DNA of 64,000 nt from Anseranas semipalmata (GCA_013399115.1 VXAA01001508.1:861849-925848), one strand, 5' to 3'. Positions 22,991 to 35,480 are shown, counted from the stretch's first letter. Numbers and translations: made by a program. Notes: a model not told the origin generated them from the sequence alone.

Positions 22991-24900
22991 TATAAAAGAA
23001 ACCTACTTATTAGCTATGTGTTGAGAACATTTTCCAAAGGCAGCCAGAAAGCCATCAGTGACAGCATTTCTGTGACCTCCTAATTGCACCCCACACAATG
23101 TGGCTGCTGTTAGGCCAGAAGACAGATGCATTTGCAAAGTGTGTCCCATGTCATTACATCCCAGCTCACAAGCGAGCTTGCCATGCCGAATGGTGCCTGT
23201 TAGGGTTTATTTTTGCAATATCTAGTGATTCCAACTGAGATCAAGCTGTCAGTGGACTAACCGCTGCCCAGGCTGTGACACAGCCTATATCTAAAAAGCA
23301 GAGTCTCAGGAAGCTGAGGCACAGGGATTCCAGCCCATTGGATAACCCCGATCTGAACAAACCTAGCTCTTCTTTGTGTTTTTATACAGCATCGACCTGT
23401 TTCACTGCAGTTTGCCTAAACAACAGACCAAAGAGGATGGCTTGGTCTTCCTCAGTACTGAAGCCCCTCTCCGAATGCTTCCCATGCATCCAGAGGAGTG
23501 CTGGGTGACTCCTTCCTTATGTCCAAGTCACAGCGAGAGCTGGTTTGGTTTTCTTGGGCAAGAGAAGGTCCTGATCTAAGAAGGAGGAAATGCTGGAATA
23601 ATTGCAATGACATATAGGAGGGATTTGAGGAAGATGACCGTAAAACAAGAGAGATCTGCATTCCCCTGCCAGCAGTCACATCAGCTAGAGGGACATTGCT
23701 TCTGCTCGTTACCAAAGAGACTAACAGCTTGGCAGTGGGACGTGAGCATTAGGTTGCCAAAAACAAAGGCAAGGAGAGCTGTAGTACCTGGCTCTGCTTT
23801 CTGCCTGAATGCCAGATGTTCTGACTGCTTGTGTTAGATGAGTATTACTGGTGATATCATCTGGGTACAGTGGGTAAATAATCGATGAAGACTTAGTTGC
23901 TCGTTGCCCTGGACAGTGCAGTTGGGTACAGGAGAGTTCTTCTGAGTACACTCCGAAGAAATTTTTTAATACTCTGGTCACAAACTCAGAATTTCTGTTT
24001 TATTGAACATTCAGATTTGTACAAATCACCAACAGTTCCCTGCCCCCCCCCCACTCCCCGACACACACACTTTTTTTTTCTTTCCATACACAAGAATAAC
24101 ATATCTTTAGGGGAAGGATCATTCTTTAAGATTGGGGGGAAAAAAAATCTGTTACCACAGACTAAACAGCTGTCTTCAAATGAAATTTTACTGAAACTAT
24201 TGTTTGTTCCTGTAGCATGTTTTGATTGTTTTGATTTTGACAAATTGATGTTTTCCAGTGGGAGAACATCCCATCAAGATGCCAGCTACTTCTGTGATCG
24301 GTGGAAATGAAGCTCGTTTTCCATGAATATGTATCCTGTGGTTGAATTACTGGGTGTGTAGTTAATTAGGAACTCAGATGGAATTAACTTTTTCATGAAA
24401 CTTGTGAGAACTTAATGTATTTGAGGCTGCCAACTCTATATCACGTTTGACTACGACTGGTCAATTAGTTCAAATGTTATTGGATGGGATGGTGTAGTGA
24501 AATAGGGAGATACAGGTGTTCTCACATCCAGACACAGAGCGTGTTTTTCTTAGGAAACCAGTCCAACAGTGCAGCTTTTAAAGGTTAATTTTGTCTGTGC
24601 TTTGATTGAGGTATGTCATGTTATCCAGCTGGACACTAGAGATATAAATGGTGTTGCTCTTCACTCTAGGAATCCCCCTTACTCCCCACATGCTTCCAAT
24701 GAAGCTGGTGCCACTCTGGAAACCAGTGCCATGGCCCATCCCATACTGTGGGTCTCTCCATGAATGGATTGCTCTACTCCTTGTTTTATGCAAGGACATT
24801 ATACAAGGACACCTCCATAGCAGGACACCCTCCAAATACATCTTATGGAGCCACATCAGGAGAGGGTGGAAGAGAACCCCCAGATTAGCAATTGCCAATG
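22990..24900. other. Intergenic DNA with a poly-C/(CA)n/poly-T patch
   Basis: Noncoding. A composite simple repeat of C run, short CA run and T run lies at about 24042-24079. Overlapping open frames at 23275-24310 and 24569-24914 occur on both strands with no recognisable product. Confidence 0.5.
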
Positions 24901-25250
24901 ACAAATTACTCTGAAATCAACTGATCGTGACAAAATGCACTTTACTATGTATTAGTCACGTATCACTGATAGCAATATTAGAGACCATAAACATGCTTTT
25001 AATGATCAAATATTATTTAATGTATGCTGAATCTCACAGTAAGTAGAAATTAAATGGACAATTTAGTGTATCATCTCTATGCACAGGCTCAGAAGCATTT
25101 CTCCAGTGGATAAACATTGACAATAAAGCCGTTGTTCATCAGAATACTACAGCTGCCAGATGTTAAAGGTTTTGGCCTTTGAAACTGTTGTCCCATAGAA
25201 AAAGGTTGACATTTGCTGTCACACTGGCATATATTCTGTAGTGAGAAAAA
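24900..25250. promoter_or_regulatory. Candidate conserved noncoding element
   Basis: AT-rich, simple-repeat-free block with GTATTAGTCACGTATCA (a CACGTA E-box-like word), AACATTGACAATAAAG (a SOX-like ACAATA core) and TTTAATGATCAAAT. The texture is enhancer-like; the role is inferred. Confidence 0.25.
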
Positions 25251-26740
25251 AAGAAATAGCTAGTCTTTTCTGATGGCAATAGGGGCTGGTGAGTAAAGGA
25301 GGGGTCCTAAAAGACTTAAAAGATCCCTGTCTCTAGGGTTGAAGTCAGTCGATTGAGTGGCCATGTCCTGTTTATCTGATCTCTTTTTTTCACCACCCTT
25401 GTCTTCTGTGCAACAGCTTACACACATATGCATCTGCAGTAAAAGCCATGACACAAAGACCAAGTAGCAGTAAGGAGAAGAGCAATTTATTTAAATTTCC
25501 TTGGCATGATTCTGTCCATCAGTAGTCACATGAATCCCCTCTCCATCTCAGAAGAATATTTTGCTATCAGTTTGCTGCTTCTAACTTGTATTAGTGCTGC
25601 AAAGCAACACAACAATAAAAAGTATTAAATGAATTTGGCATGCAAGATGGAGAGCACCTGTTAACTCCCTGGTACCATACTGCGTTTGCAGAGGTGGCTG
25701 TTAAGAAAACAAATTTCTTTTTTGATTTGTAGACTGAACAAATTTAAACTGGAGTCCTTGAACACAGTCAGTGAACCTCATTGTGCTTTTTGTTTAAAGA
25801 CCAAAAAAGAAAGCTCTCTTCTCAAGAAAATGTTTTAAATACAATGAACTCTGCAACTCTACAGTTCCATCAGACTCAAAGTATATCACAAAAATATATT
25901 AAATTCACATAGTGCCACAGTATTGCAGATTGAGGAGTCAGGTCTTGGTATACTTGTTTACTTTGAGGTAAGCCAAGAGAAAAAAAACTAGATGGGGAGG
26001 GGGATGAAAAACATACCCAGATGACAGTGCCAGGAATGTCCTGAGACAGACTGTATGCACATCAGGATTCTTTCTCCTTCAGTGGTTTGGATGGGCATTT
26101 GCATTTAAAACTAAACCAAATTAAGGACCTTCAGGTCTCCTGTATTAATGGCAAATGTAGTCCCCAATACCTTCCATGTCTGTATGTTCTGTGATCCCAA
26201 GTTATTACCATAACTGGAGCTTCCAGTGGAAGAAATTTTGCAAAAAATATTCCTGCAGATGCAGTGAGCAAGGTATTCTCCCCAGGGGAGTATTTACAAC
26301 CCCAAATCAAAACAACTGGCTTGCACCATAAAACTCCCCAAGCTCCAGCTTCATCTTCAACCCTGCAAATGTTAAAGGTGGCACACGATGCATTTCCTGC
26401 TCTCCCACTTTCAAATAATCCATTTAAGATTCTTTGAATATATGTCCAAAGAGAGGACATATGAGCAACACTTAACTCCTTGTGGACTGTGATGCTACCT
26501 GTGTCACAAAACAGTCTTACCCCAGTCATGATCATGAGCATCTGATTAGACCTTCCTGATAACCTGCTCTGAAATAAACTTCCAAAAGCCTTCCCCTGTT
26601 TGCTCAGACTCTCATACACAAATCCACAGTTTATCCATAAAATCACAATGATGAGCTGGTGAAAAAAAAATGATTTTTTGTGCTTCCCATCTTAATATTT
26701 CAGTTTGTCCTGTTGCACAGACTTGCCTTCACGCACAGGA
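25250..26740. other. Intergenic DNA, no gene seen
   Basis: Noncoding. An open frame of 171 codons on the minus strand at 26131-26646 is the longest here outside low-complexity DNA. No domain or family was recognised, and the length is compatible with chance in a window this size. An octamer ATTTGCAT lies near 26098. Confidence 0.5.
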
Positions 26741-26744
26741 GCCA

Positions 26745-27060
26745 TAAATCTGGCCTGTCACTTTTATGATTATTAGTGGTTAGACCTGATGAATATTGAT
26801 ATGTGGCAAGCTCTCTTTCGACATTAAATACATTTGCCAATTTTCCTCCTGCAAACTCCACCCGTTAATGCTTCATCCAATATGAATCAATATTGGTTTA
26901 ATAATTAACATGTTTAAACATTTTTTAATGTATATTTCATGACGAGAAGATCTATGTTTATTTTATGATGATAAAATATTTAGGGCCCAGGAAATTTTAC
27001 TGTGCTGTCATCACAGCGTTAGTTGGGCCCTTCTCATTCTGCCTGAGGGGCATCTCTCTG
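26745..27060. promoter_or_regulatory. Candidate conserved noncoding element
   Basis: One of the more convincing enhancer-like blocks: AT-rich, no simple repeat, TATTGGTTTAATAATTAAC homeodomain cores, a CATCACAGCG word, and a balanced GC-rich edge (GTTAGTTGGGCCC). No open frame of note. Conservation should be tested. Confidence 0.35.
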
Positions 27061-28345
27061 TCTCTTCTAGGCACAGCCAAAGCAGAAAAGGTTTCATCCA
27101 CTTGCACAGAAGGGCTGTTTATGTGTATCTGAAGTTATCTGAAATATGTGGTGGGGCTGGAATGGGACTGACAGTGCATTTGCTGCAGAAGAACGGTCCC
27201 CACCATCAGCAGGGCAAGCTCAATACAAGAGCAATTAGATGGACCAGGATCTGACCTGGAGAGACTTGTAACAGGTTCAGCTTCAAAAACAAATCAGGAA
27301 GGTTTGGTGGGAGTTGAAAACCTCCCTGCGGAAGTGAAGGGAGTGCCTGTGTAGCAAGCGCAGGGTCTTGACAGCCAGAGATGGAAGAAAAGTACCTGTA
27401 GGGAGGATAAGGCTTAAGAAACAGAGATTTGGTGCTCTGCTGCTTGGCCTTTGCTGTGTCTGGCTCCTCAGGTCCTACAAGACCTCACCACCACATCACC
27501 TTGCAGAGGACAAGAGCACAGACTGCAGAACCACACTCACAGGTTAGCTCGCAGGTTATCACACTGGCCTTGCACTGGCTTTTCCACAAGGGTGAATTTT
27601 GCTCTGGCTGCCCAGGGCCATCAGAGATTCAGAGAATATGAACAAACTGGCTCTGAATTCATTGAAATCCAGGTGAGGGTTTCCTGTGAGACTGTGATTA
27701 ACGTGATGAAGATGATTATGTTTATTTCCATGCGTTTGTTGAGAATCACTAACTGGTCACAGTCCAGCAGCTCCTGATGTTCCGCTTCTGGGCAGCAGGA
27801 CAAATACCTTGTAGTACATCTGATCTGTCTCTAATCAGGTACCTGTGCTGACAGCAGCCCTCTCGGGGATGGGTTGGAGGAGCACTGCAAGCCATTTTCA
27901 GTGGGGCTGCTGATTGCAGGAAAACACTTTTCTTGCAAAACCTGCTGTGGAACATGGTTATTCCTGAAATGAAACAAACAAACAACCACCACTAACAACA
28001 ACAAAAAACCATGTATCAAACTCATGAGGTCTCCTGAGGAGAGATTTCCTTGTCAAGGTGTGTTTGTTTGCTAGCACATCCAGAGATGGAAACGTGGTGT
28101 GGTTTCACACTTTGCTTTCAGAACCCACGTAAACTTCTGGCATTAACAAGAAAGAGAATTCTACAGCTTAACTCTGCATTTTGTGAAGCTATTAGATCCT
28201 TCACAGAAGAAAAAAATCCATCAAGGGCATTAAACGCAAATATAACACCTCTTGCTCAGGGAGACCCTGAGCTGCTGATCGCTGGAGGCTGAGAAAGAGT
28301 ATGAAGGAAGTACGGCTACTTACTTACCCTGTTGGTATAGTCTTT
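27060..28345. other. Intergenic DNA, no gene seen
   Basis: Noncoding. An A/C-rich stretch of AAC-type units lies at about 27972-28010. Opposing open frames at 27429-28025 have no recognisable domains. Confidence 0.5.
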
Positions 28346-28349
28346 ACTA

Positions 28350-28443
28350 GTGACAACTTTTGGCCACTGTTGAATGTAAGATATTGGGCTAGGTGGACTT
28401 TTCCTTAGATCTGACAGAGTTCTTCATTTATTCTTATGGAATG
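28350..28443 (+). mobile_element. Ancient CR1-like LINE 3' tail
   Basis: The segment order 'ttggccactgttgaa', 'gatattgggctaggtggac', 'atctgacagagtt', then 'ttcttatg' follows the 3' end of old sauropsid CR1-type elements, which finish in a short TTCTTATG/ATTCTATG repeat. Only the tail remains, with many substitutions and no reverse transcriptase sequence. The sense strand is +. The named superfamily is from family knowledge; the exact subfamily is unknown. Confidence 0.65.
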
Positions 28444-28444
28444 A

Positions 28445-29430
28445 AATGTGAAACAGTGCTGGCAGAAGGTCAGTTAGGGCTTTCCAAAAAACTCCTGTTT
28501 TTTTTTTTTTTTTTTGACTTGAGCATAAAAACCTCTCTAAAAAGTAGGGAGGAGAAGGAGAATGCTTGCACATCCTGTTTGACATCAGAGAACTTCCTGC
28601 AAGATATGCACAAACTAAAAAAAGTGCAAAAAATCCCTGACAGGTTTCAAAGGTTTTATTTAACTTCATTGTGATTATTTTCTGCAGTTGTGGTTAGGAG
28701 TAGCAATTATATTAATCCTTCTCCTCCAGGTTGTTAATCCTAGTAAAGCAACCTGTAGCTTGGAAGATTGTATGTTGTTAAGGAGCACCCTGAGAACATT
28801 TATTCATGCTTCGGGAGCACATTCCTAATACACGCACTTTTCATTTAGGCTGAAATTCACTCCTAGGAGGGGGGGCTGTGCCCAGAGCCTAGGTATCATT
28901 TAATTCCCACTTAAACCCTTCAAATCAGAGAATAAAATGAAAACCAATGGAAAACTCTACTGATGTGGTTAGGAAATCTCAGTGCAGAAATCAGTGGGGT
29001 TTTGGGTGAGAAAAGAAAGATCATTGAAATTAAAATCACTGCCTCTGAATTTGATGGATCTGGACTGGTGAGAGAGATGGGAGACAGAAAAAAGATGCTT
29101 GCATAGTTATATGAGCTTGTATATTTACGCTCCAAACCTGAGTGCATAGTGTAAATCGGATAAGACAAGTAAATTGCACCCAACGAGCAGTGAAAGCAGG
29201 CAACAGCATTCATGTGGAATCTCAATTTACACCACAGCTGGGGTCCGGAGGAGCTTCACTGTGAAAGCAGGGGTCTGAATTGCAATCTGTTTTCTCTCTC
29301 TCTCTTTTTTTTTTTTCCCCCAGTTATACGGCATAGTAGGTTTGCTTCAGTGAGACCAGCGACACAGCACTCTGAGGCAGCGAACCAGTCACCCGATGCC
29401 TGCAAAGAAGTGTCCCACATCTGAGGACAC
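28445..29430. other. Intergenic DNA, no gene seen
   Basis: Noncoding. A T run lies at about 28499-28515 and a CT/T-rich tract at about 29293-29313. No gene or further repeat family was recognised. Confidence 0.5.
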
Positions 29431-29434
29431 GTTC

Positions 29435-29700
29435 CACATACTGCTAATAGCCTAAGAAAGATTTGCATGGGCACCGTGCACTGACATGGATTGCTGTCAT
29501 TTCCATGTTAATATGCTGCTGTTCACCAGCCAGCAACCTTTGTCCTTGTAAAATGCTCCCATGGCTTTGTCACAGCAGAGTGGCTCAGGGGGCGAGCCAA
29601 GCAGACTTGCTGCCTAATGCTAATGGTGAGATTTTCCCTGACTTTTTCTTTTAAACCCATCAGGGCAAATTCTAAATTTTGTTGCTCCGGGCTTGTTTAA
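29435..29700. promoter_or_regulatory. Candidate conserved noncoding element
   Basis: Repeat-free block with ATTTGCATGG, CCATGTTAATATGC and CTAATGCTAATGG words, the last being a doubled homeodomain-like core. Enhancer-like texture; inferred only. Confidence 0.3.
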
Positions 29701-30535
29701 AATTCCTCATAAGCTGGCTGCTGCCCAGCCCCTTGCAGCCCTTTCTACCACCTGCTTCCCATGAGATGCATGCCCTGCTGCTCCTGGGGCATCACTGCCC
29801 CTCGTGCCTTAGCCGAGGGAAGCTGTGGTTGTGGAGCCAGCAATGGTCTCGCAGGGCTGTGGGCAGATGCTATGGGATGGCCATCTGCATGCTAGGGCTG
29901 GGGTTCATCTCTTCTTGCTTTCAGCAGCTCCAGCACAACCGTCCTCGGCCAAGCGAGCTGTCTAGACTCCCCTTGTATTTGGGAAAGAGAAATAAGCAAT
30001 TCCACAGCACAATTCATCTGAGTTGTTTTAGACGTCTGACTTAGAAAGAGATGAATTGGGCCCTAGAAGTGACAGCTTCTCTGCCTTGATCATAAGGGGA
30101 GGCTCGCCAGCCTGCAGGGATGCAGACCTATAGGCTCCAGGTGTCTGTATGCAGCCAGATAAATCCCAGCATCGATGACTCTTACTGATGTAGCCCAGGG
30201 ACCCTCCGCTGTGGGGTGTCAAGGAACTCCCATGGCTGTGCCCTCTCCTGGAACAAGATCTCCTCTACCCAAAAAAGTGTGAGGTCCCAGCTCGGAGGCT
30301 TAGTGCCTCATTTCTCTTGATCACAGTGGTTTGCTATGACAGATATTCTGATCTGTCCCTGTATAAATCTCTTCTGAAAAGCTGTCAGGCCATGTAAGAA
30401 AGAAAGATGGAGCTCCTTCTCACACTGTGCTGACAGGGTGCTGCCAACACACCGGCACAACAGGGCACTGTGCGTGAGCAGGCCACGTCTCTTGTCCCCT
30501 TGCTCAGCTCCTCCAGTCCCCAGCTGAAGCATGAG
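29700..30535. other. Intergenic DNA, no gene seen
   Basis: Mildly GC-rich noncoding DNA. A 121-codon + strand open frame at 29679-30044 has no recognisable domain. Nothing else was recognised. Confidence 0.5.
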
Positions 30536-30745
30536 AAAGGCCTTTTGCTCTTTTGTTTTATTTTTCATTCCAACAATAAATTACAATTATTTTTTTTTCC
30601 TGCCAGTTTTCTTACCATATTTAAATCAGCGTTTGATTCAATTCTGTTCCTGCCAGGTGTTTGTTTACAAAGCTACTGCTGTTCACAGACATACTTTCCA
30701 TTTTCATATGACAACAAACATCTTTCCCTGGAATGCACTGATCCA
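30535..30745. promoter_or_regulatory. Candidate conserved noncoding element
   Basis: AT-rich block with AATAAATTACAATTA homeodomain-like cores, a TGTTTGTTTAC forkhead-like word near 30658, and CATATGACAA. No simple repeat apart from a short T run. Inferred regulatory role. Confidence 0.3.
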
Positions 30746-32540
30746 GACACTGGGTGATGACTGTCCTGCATTTGGAGGAATTTTAGCTTTGTTCTCTACA
30801 GCCTACTGCTTGGAAGGGTCTCCAGCAAGCTCCACTCCCTGTGTCTGCTGCAGATCTTCCCAGGAGCTTTCTCACCCACTGCTCCAAGCCTCCTGGCTGC
30901 TGGCCAAGCGTCACCTATGCTGACCCCTTTACCAGCATCTGACATCTGACACTATACCCTGAAAGGAAGAAGCAGGAGAAGCCCAGCAAGACAGAAAATA
31001 TTTTCAAACCTTCTTTGGTAGCCGTGTATTTTCTATGCACACCTCTCTCTACACACTTCCAAGGTGCTCGCCAAGGGCACAAAAGCGTAAGGGAAAAGGT
31101 GAAATTGTGGAATCACAGTATTTGAATGCTGTTGACCTCAAGGTAATGAAAATGTTTGTGAGTCACCATCCTCCCATGGGCTCCTATGTGCACTCACTGA
31201 GAGGGGTGAAGCATATCTTTCCTTGCGGGTGCCTGTTTTCAGACAGGAGAAACTAGCCAACATCAGGTATTTTGGCCAGCAGCCATACAGCTCAGCTTCT
31301 GACCGCAACCTGCAGGCTGTGTGTGGTGAGCGATGGTGTGCGTGCAACCAGAAAACCTCCCCTATGCACACGGGTGCCTGCTTTTTCCTACTCACACTCT
31401 GCAGGCACACTGGCTTCAAAAACAAACATGGTCTATGCATGCCAGACACGTCCTGCTGTACCTGCTGCATCAACCGCACGTTTCTGCAGGAAGTGTACAC
31501 ACATCGAACACGCACAAATAGCATGGAGGCACACAAAAATGGGGGGAGTCCTATATACATACTAGTACACATGCCCACATACAAAAGCAGTGAGACACTA
31601 TGAGCAACCATACCATATTTATTTTCTGGAAAATGGTCATCTAAAGGTCTACAGTAATCCCCCCTACACAATCTCATCTCCATGAGCAGATGTGCATGCA
31701 CAAACTCTTTCCCTGGATTTTTGTGCTGTGCAGTCTCCAGGGGTGACTGAATGTGCCTGGTCTGTCTCCCAGATCTATCACATTCCAGGACTTTATCCAG
31801 ATCCTTTCAATGAGGTTTCAAATGTTTCTGTGCATGTTTCAATCAGTTCGGGCATGTCAGACAAGTAAGTGCTGTGGAGGTACCTGCAAATTACACCATC
31901 TGGCTGCCTCAATGAGCCAGATGAGAGGCAGACTGCAGGGAGAGGGAGAATCCAGACCTTCAAGGAAAGACAGGAGCGTAAAACTAATCATTTGCAAAGA
32001 AGGGACATCTAAAAATTGCCCTAAATAATCTTGCAGTAAAGGATTACCTGTTTCATTTTCTTAACAAATCCAGTAGGTGTGAAAGAATTTCCTTTGGAGT
32101 GAAGTCAGTCCACTGGAAGATCATTTCCAGAGTAACCATCCTGCTCCGAGTAAAGCCAGGAAATGTCCCATGCAGCAGAATCTGCAGGTTCCCAGGTCTG
32201 GGCCTCCAGGGTAAGAAGCGGTTCATACTGAGATGCCAGCAGGTTCAGTACAACTGTCAGAAATAGATAGCTCCATAGGCAGATAGAGCTGACCCTTTTG
32301 TTTCCAAACAAGTTTAAAAAGAATATGGGTAAATTTTCATGCATGAGTCTGCATGAAATAATGTCATTTCCATCTGAAAATGGAATCTGGGCTGGTCAGG
32401 CTTTTTGTCTTGTGTAGAGCATTTCAAGTTCTCATTAAAGACAAAACCCCTCACACCACCTTTGCAGGTGGCTTTAAATCAAAACTGTAGGGTTATTATG
32501 GGGGGAGAGATATTTTCAGAAAAAAAAACTGTTTTCTACC
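30745..32540. other. Intergenic DNA, no gene seen
   Basis: Noncoding. A 187-codon minus-strand open frame (31138-31701) and a 126-codon plus-strand frame (31223-31603) cover the same DNA. Neither shows a recognisable domain; the Cys/His-rich look comes from TG/CA-rich sequence. No repeat family was recognised. Confidence 0.5.
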
Positions 32541-32542
32541 AG

Positions 32543-32689
<147 letters not shown>

Positions 32690-32859
32690 CCAGTTAAGCA
32701 GACTCAGACTGGGTTCTCAGACTGGGATGGATGGATAACGCCAATCAGGAGCGAGCATTCAGAGGCTGGCTTGCTTGCCCAGCTTGAAGGACAGGAACAG
32801 GTACCAACACAACAGCCTGTGTCACCAGGACACCGGCCGTACCTATTTCAGAGCTAAAT

Positions 32860-33065
32860 CAAATGTTCTCATCTCTTGCGATGTTGATCCGGCAATTTCA
32901 CTTAGAACAAAGCTCCTAGTGCGAAAAACAAGGAAGAGGAATAAAAGCATTTATTTGTTGAGCGGGAAGCATGTTTTTGTTGACTCAACCTTCGTTAAAT
33001 GGCTCTCATTATTGCCGCAGTGTGAGCTGTTGGCACAAGCCTCTGCTCTGTCTCTAAACCCTAAC
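32860..33065. promoter_or_regulatory. Candidate conserved noncoding element
   Basis: Between two simple repeats lies a clean block with retained CpGs (GCGATG, CCGGC, GTGCG, GAGCG, TTCGTT, GCCGCAG) and AT cores. CpG retention in otherwise depleted DNA is the main reason for the call. Inferred role. Confidence 0.3.
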
Positions 33066-33114
33066 ACCATCTGGAAAAAGAAGAGAAGCGAGGCAGGGGC
33101 AGGGAAGCCCAAGC

Positions 33115-33171
33115 TGTCCCTGTCCCCGTCCCCATCCCTATCCCCATCCCCATCCCCATGCCCATCCCCAC
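33115..33171. repeat. (CCCCAT)n-type minisatellite
   Basis: About nine imperfect six-base units of CCCCAT, CCCCGT and similar. It gives a Pro-Ser repeat in one frame and Asp-Gly repeats on the other strand, which explains the 250-codon open frame crossing it. Confidence 0.95.
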
Positions 33172-33301
33172 GTCTGCCCTGTCCCAAGCAGAGGCTCTGG
33201 GCTGGGAGGTGCTGGGAGCCCCGTGGCGGAGCTATAAATCTCACTCAGTCGGAGAGGAAGATTTATACTCCCAACTTGGAAACAACGCCCGTGGCATGCG
33301 T

Positions 33302-33326
33302 ACACACACACACACACACACACACA
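33302..33326. repeat. (CA)n microsatellite
   Basis: About twelve CA units, directly visible. It translates as poly Thr-His, an artefact. Confidence 0.97.
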
Positions 33327-33389
33327 TTCCCGTCTGGCAAAAAAAAATACAGCAGCTTTGCCAGAAGTGAGACTCGAGACAAGGTGCAG

Positions 33390-33600
33390 TCCCAGGAACA
33401 GCTAAATTGCTTTCATGACTTTCCAGCAGCGTTTGGAAGACAAATTGGGGGCTCATGTTTTAAATGTATCCCCAATTTGCATTTTGATTGGCTAACAGGT
33501 CATGCAAATTCCACAGTAAGGTATTGATCTGTCAAAGGCATCTGACAGTTTTCAACAATTGCTGAAATAGCTTTAAAACAGACCGGTGAGAGCTGGGGAG
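33390..33600. promoter_or_regulatory. Candidate enhancer with mirrored POU octamers around a CCAAT core
   Basis: ATTTGCAT at 33475-33482 and ATGCAAAT at 33502-33509 are exact reverse-complement octamers separated by 19 bp. An ATTGG (inverted CCAAT) core sits between them at about 33487-33491. The surrounding 200 bp is free of simple repeats and keeps CpGs and other AT cores. Known family: octamers bind POU factors, CCAAT binds NF-Y. Activity is inferred. Confidence 0.45.
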
Positions 33601-35305
33601 AAAAAAAAAAGCAAGAAAACTCTGCCTGATGAGTGAGCTCTTTCATCTGCTAAAAGCTCTCTAAGCCCACAAGCCTGGGGCTGACTTTAAATAGAGTCAA
33701 TGGAGAAATATCTTCTAGACAGGGGAATGACGAAACCCTCCAGTAGTCTCTCTCGCCTTCAGTTGCACACTTTCTCTCTCACATGTATTTACCTCTCCTC
33801 TCTCCCTCTCTCCCCAAAAAATCCTATCCAGGCTGGGGCTGGGTACCCACACTTCTCATGGAGGTCAGAGAAGCATGTGCCACTCAGCATCTCATGGGGT
33901 TGAACTTCAGGATGGTCCTGCAGCCACAGGGACAAGGGATATTCTCCTGATGGGGCTGTAAGGTACTGTTACTGCGAGGTAAAGGGATTCTTCTGTTCAT
34001 GTGATCCTTAAATGAGTCACAAGGAGTTTTGCCGCTGGGCTGCCAATCAGACACAACGTGTTTCTGGATTCAACCAGGAGACAAAGTATTTCCTGAGGAC
34101 ATGTCATAGGGAGACATTAAACTACCCTGAAATACAGTTTGGCAGTGTGAAATGAAGCTGTTTGCATGCTCCCTCAGTGGAAACTGCATAAGCACCTTAG
34201 CCAGAGCAAAAGAGGTTTTAGGAGGCAGTGGCAAAGAACCCATAAGGACCTTTCACCAGTTTGTCACAACACTTTGGGGAGGTATAAGACAACAGAGAGA
34301 GCCTAACATTTTTGGGGGTAGCACAGCTGTGCTGGGTTATCTGTCTGCAAACATTTTTGAAAAATGGTCATATCCTGAAGCAAGTTGCAAAGCTAAAACT
34401 TCAAGTCCTCTGCAAAGTCAAAATAAGTAAAATAAATATATAAAACAAATCTCTTTTAGTCAAGTGAAACATGTTCTCTTAACAGGGTACAAACCTTTCT
34501 CTTTCATTTTGTCATGTATTGACAAAACAAACAAAAAGCCTTTCAATCCCATAATTTGCTAAGCTACAAAATGAGAAAAGACATTGCAAACTAAGAAACT
34601 ATCATTTTCCGTCTTGCACAGGAGATAGCTTTTGGAGAGTTTCCAACCCCCCACCCCCTACCCCTAAATTTTTGAGTGAAGAAGATATTGAAACTGGCCA
34701 TATCTCCATTTAAAAAAGAGTTTTCAATGAATTTTCAGTTTTGGTTGAGAGAGTCCTGAGAGAGTCATATCAAATAGATCCTGAGAAGCAGTTAGAAAAA
34801 ATGATGGATACTGAAAACTGCAGTTTCAGGCTACCAAGACTCCAAACTGTTTCTGACTCCAGTAATTTAAACATCTCACCCACTCCTTTTCTGTGAAAAA
34901 AAAAAAAAAAAAAAAAGCCAGCTGATCTTTGGGTGCCTTTTTATGGATCAGCTTGCTGACTTCTGCAGCGCCCTTAGGCCATCTCCATGCACCATGACAT
35001 AATAATGATGGATAAGAATCATTTACTGTTTTGGGGGAGAGGCAGAGCAAAAACAATGTTTCCCAGGCCTGCCCCAAACTGTGGAGCCCAGTTCTGCACC
35101 GACCTGCCCCCATTCCCAGGGCAGTGTGCAACTTCTCAACACATTCCTCTCCCTGCCCTACAGCTTAGCTCCGATACCCCAGCAACTCGTATACTTTTGA
35201 CCTCACAAGCATTGTGCAATCTGCCCATAAGCCTGTTCTTCCTTTTGCTCAAACTCAGTGATGCAGCATCAGCCCAGGAGAACTAAACTGTGTAGAAATG
35301 CCCAT
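33600..35305. other. Intergenic DNA, no gene seen
   Basis: Noncoding with short A runs at 33600-33610 and a longer one at about 34897-34917. No recognisable domain in any open frame. Confidence 0.5.
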
Positions 35306-35310
35306 GCCCA

Positions 35311-35480
35311 GAGGCTGTAAACCTTTTGAGATACACTTGCAGGTTCTATCAGCTCCTCCTTGCTCCTTTTCTCTTGCTCTTCCCAGTTTCCAGTGTGATG
35401 CTTTCCTTCTGCACAGTCCCTAGCACACATTCTACTGGATGCTGCTGTGTGTCAAAAGGTGATCCATAAATTCATCATAA
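35311..35480 (+). repeat. Possible decayed LINE/SINE tail (L2/CR1/MIR-like)
   Basis: 'ggctgtaaaccttttgag' followed about 80 bp later by 'ctgcacagtccctagcaca' follows the order of words in the 3' regions of old amniote L2/CR1/MIR-type elements. Identity is too low to name a family. Chance resemblance is possible. Confidence 0.35.

Noticed and set aside
26131..26646. 171-codon open frame on the minus strand
   Set aside because: No recognisable domain, no splice or promoter context. A frame this long is expected about once by chance in a window of this size and composition.
31138..31701. 187-codon minus-strand frame overlapping a 126-codon plus-strand frame
   Set aside because: Opposing frames over the same bases and no known family. 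The Cys/His-rich look follows from TG/CA-rich DNA rather than zinc-finger spacing.
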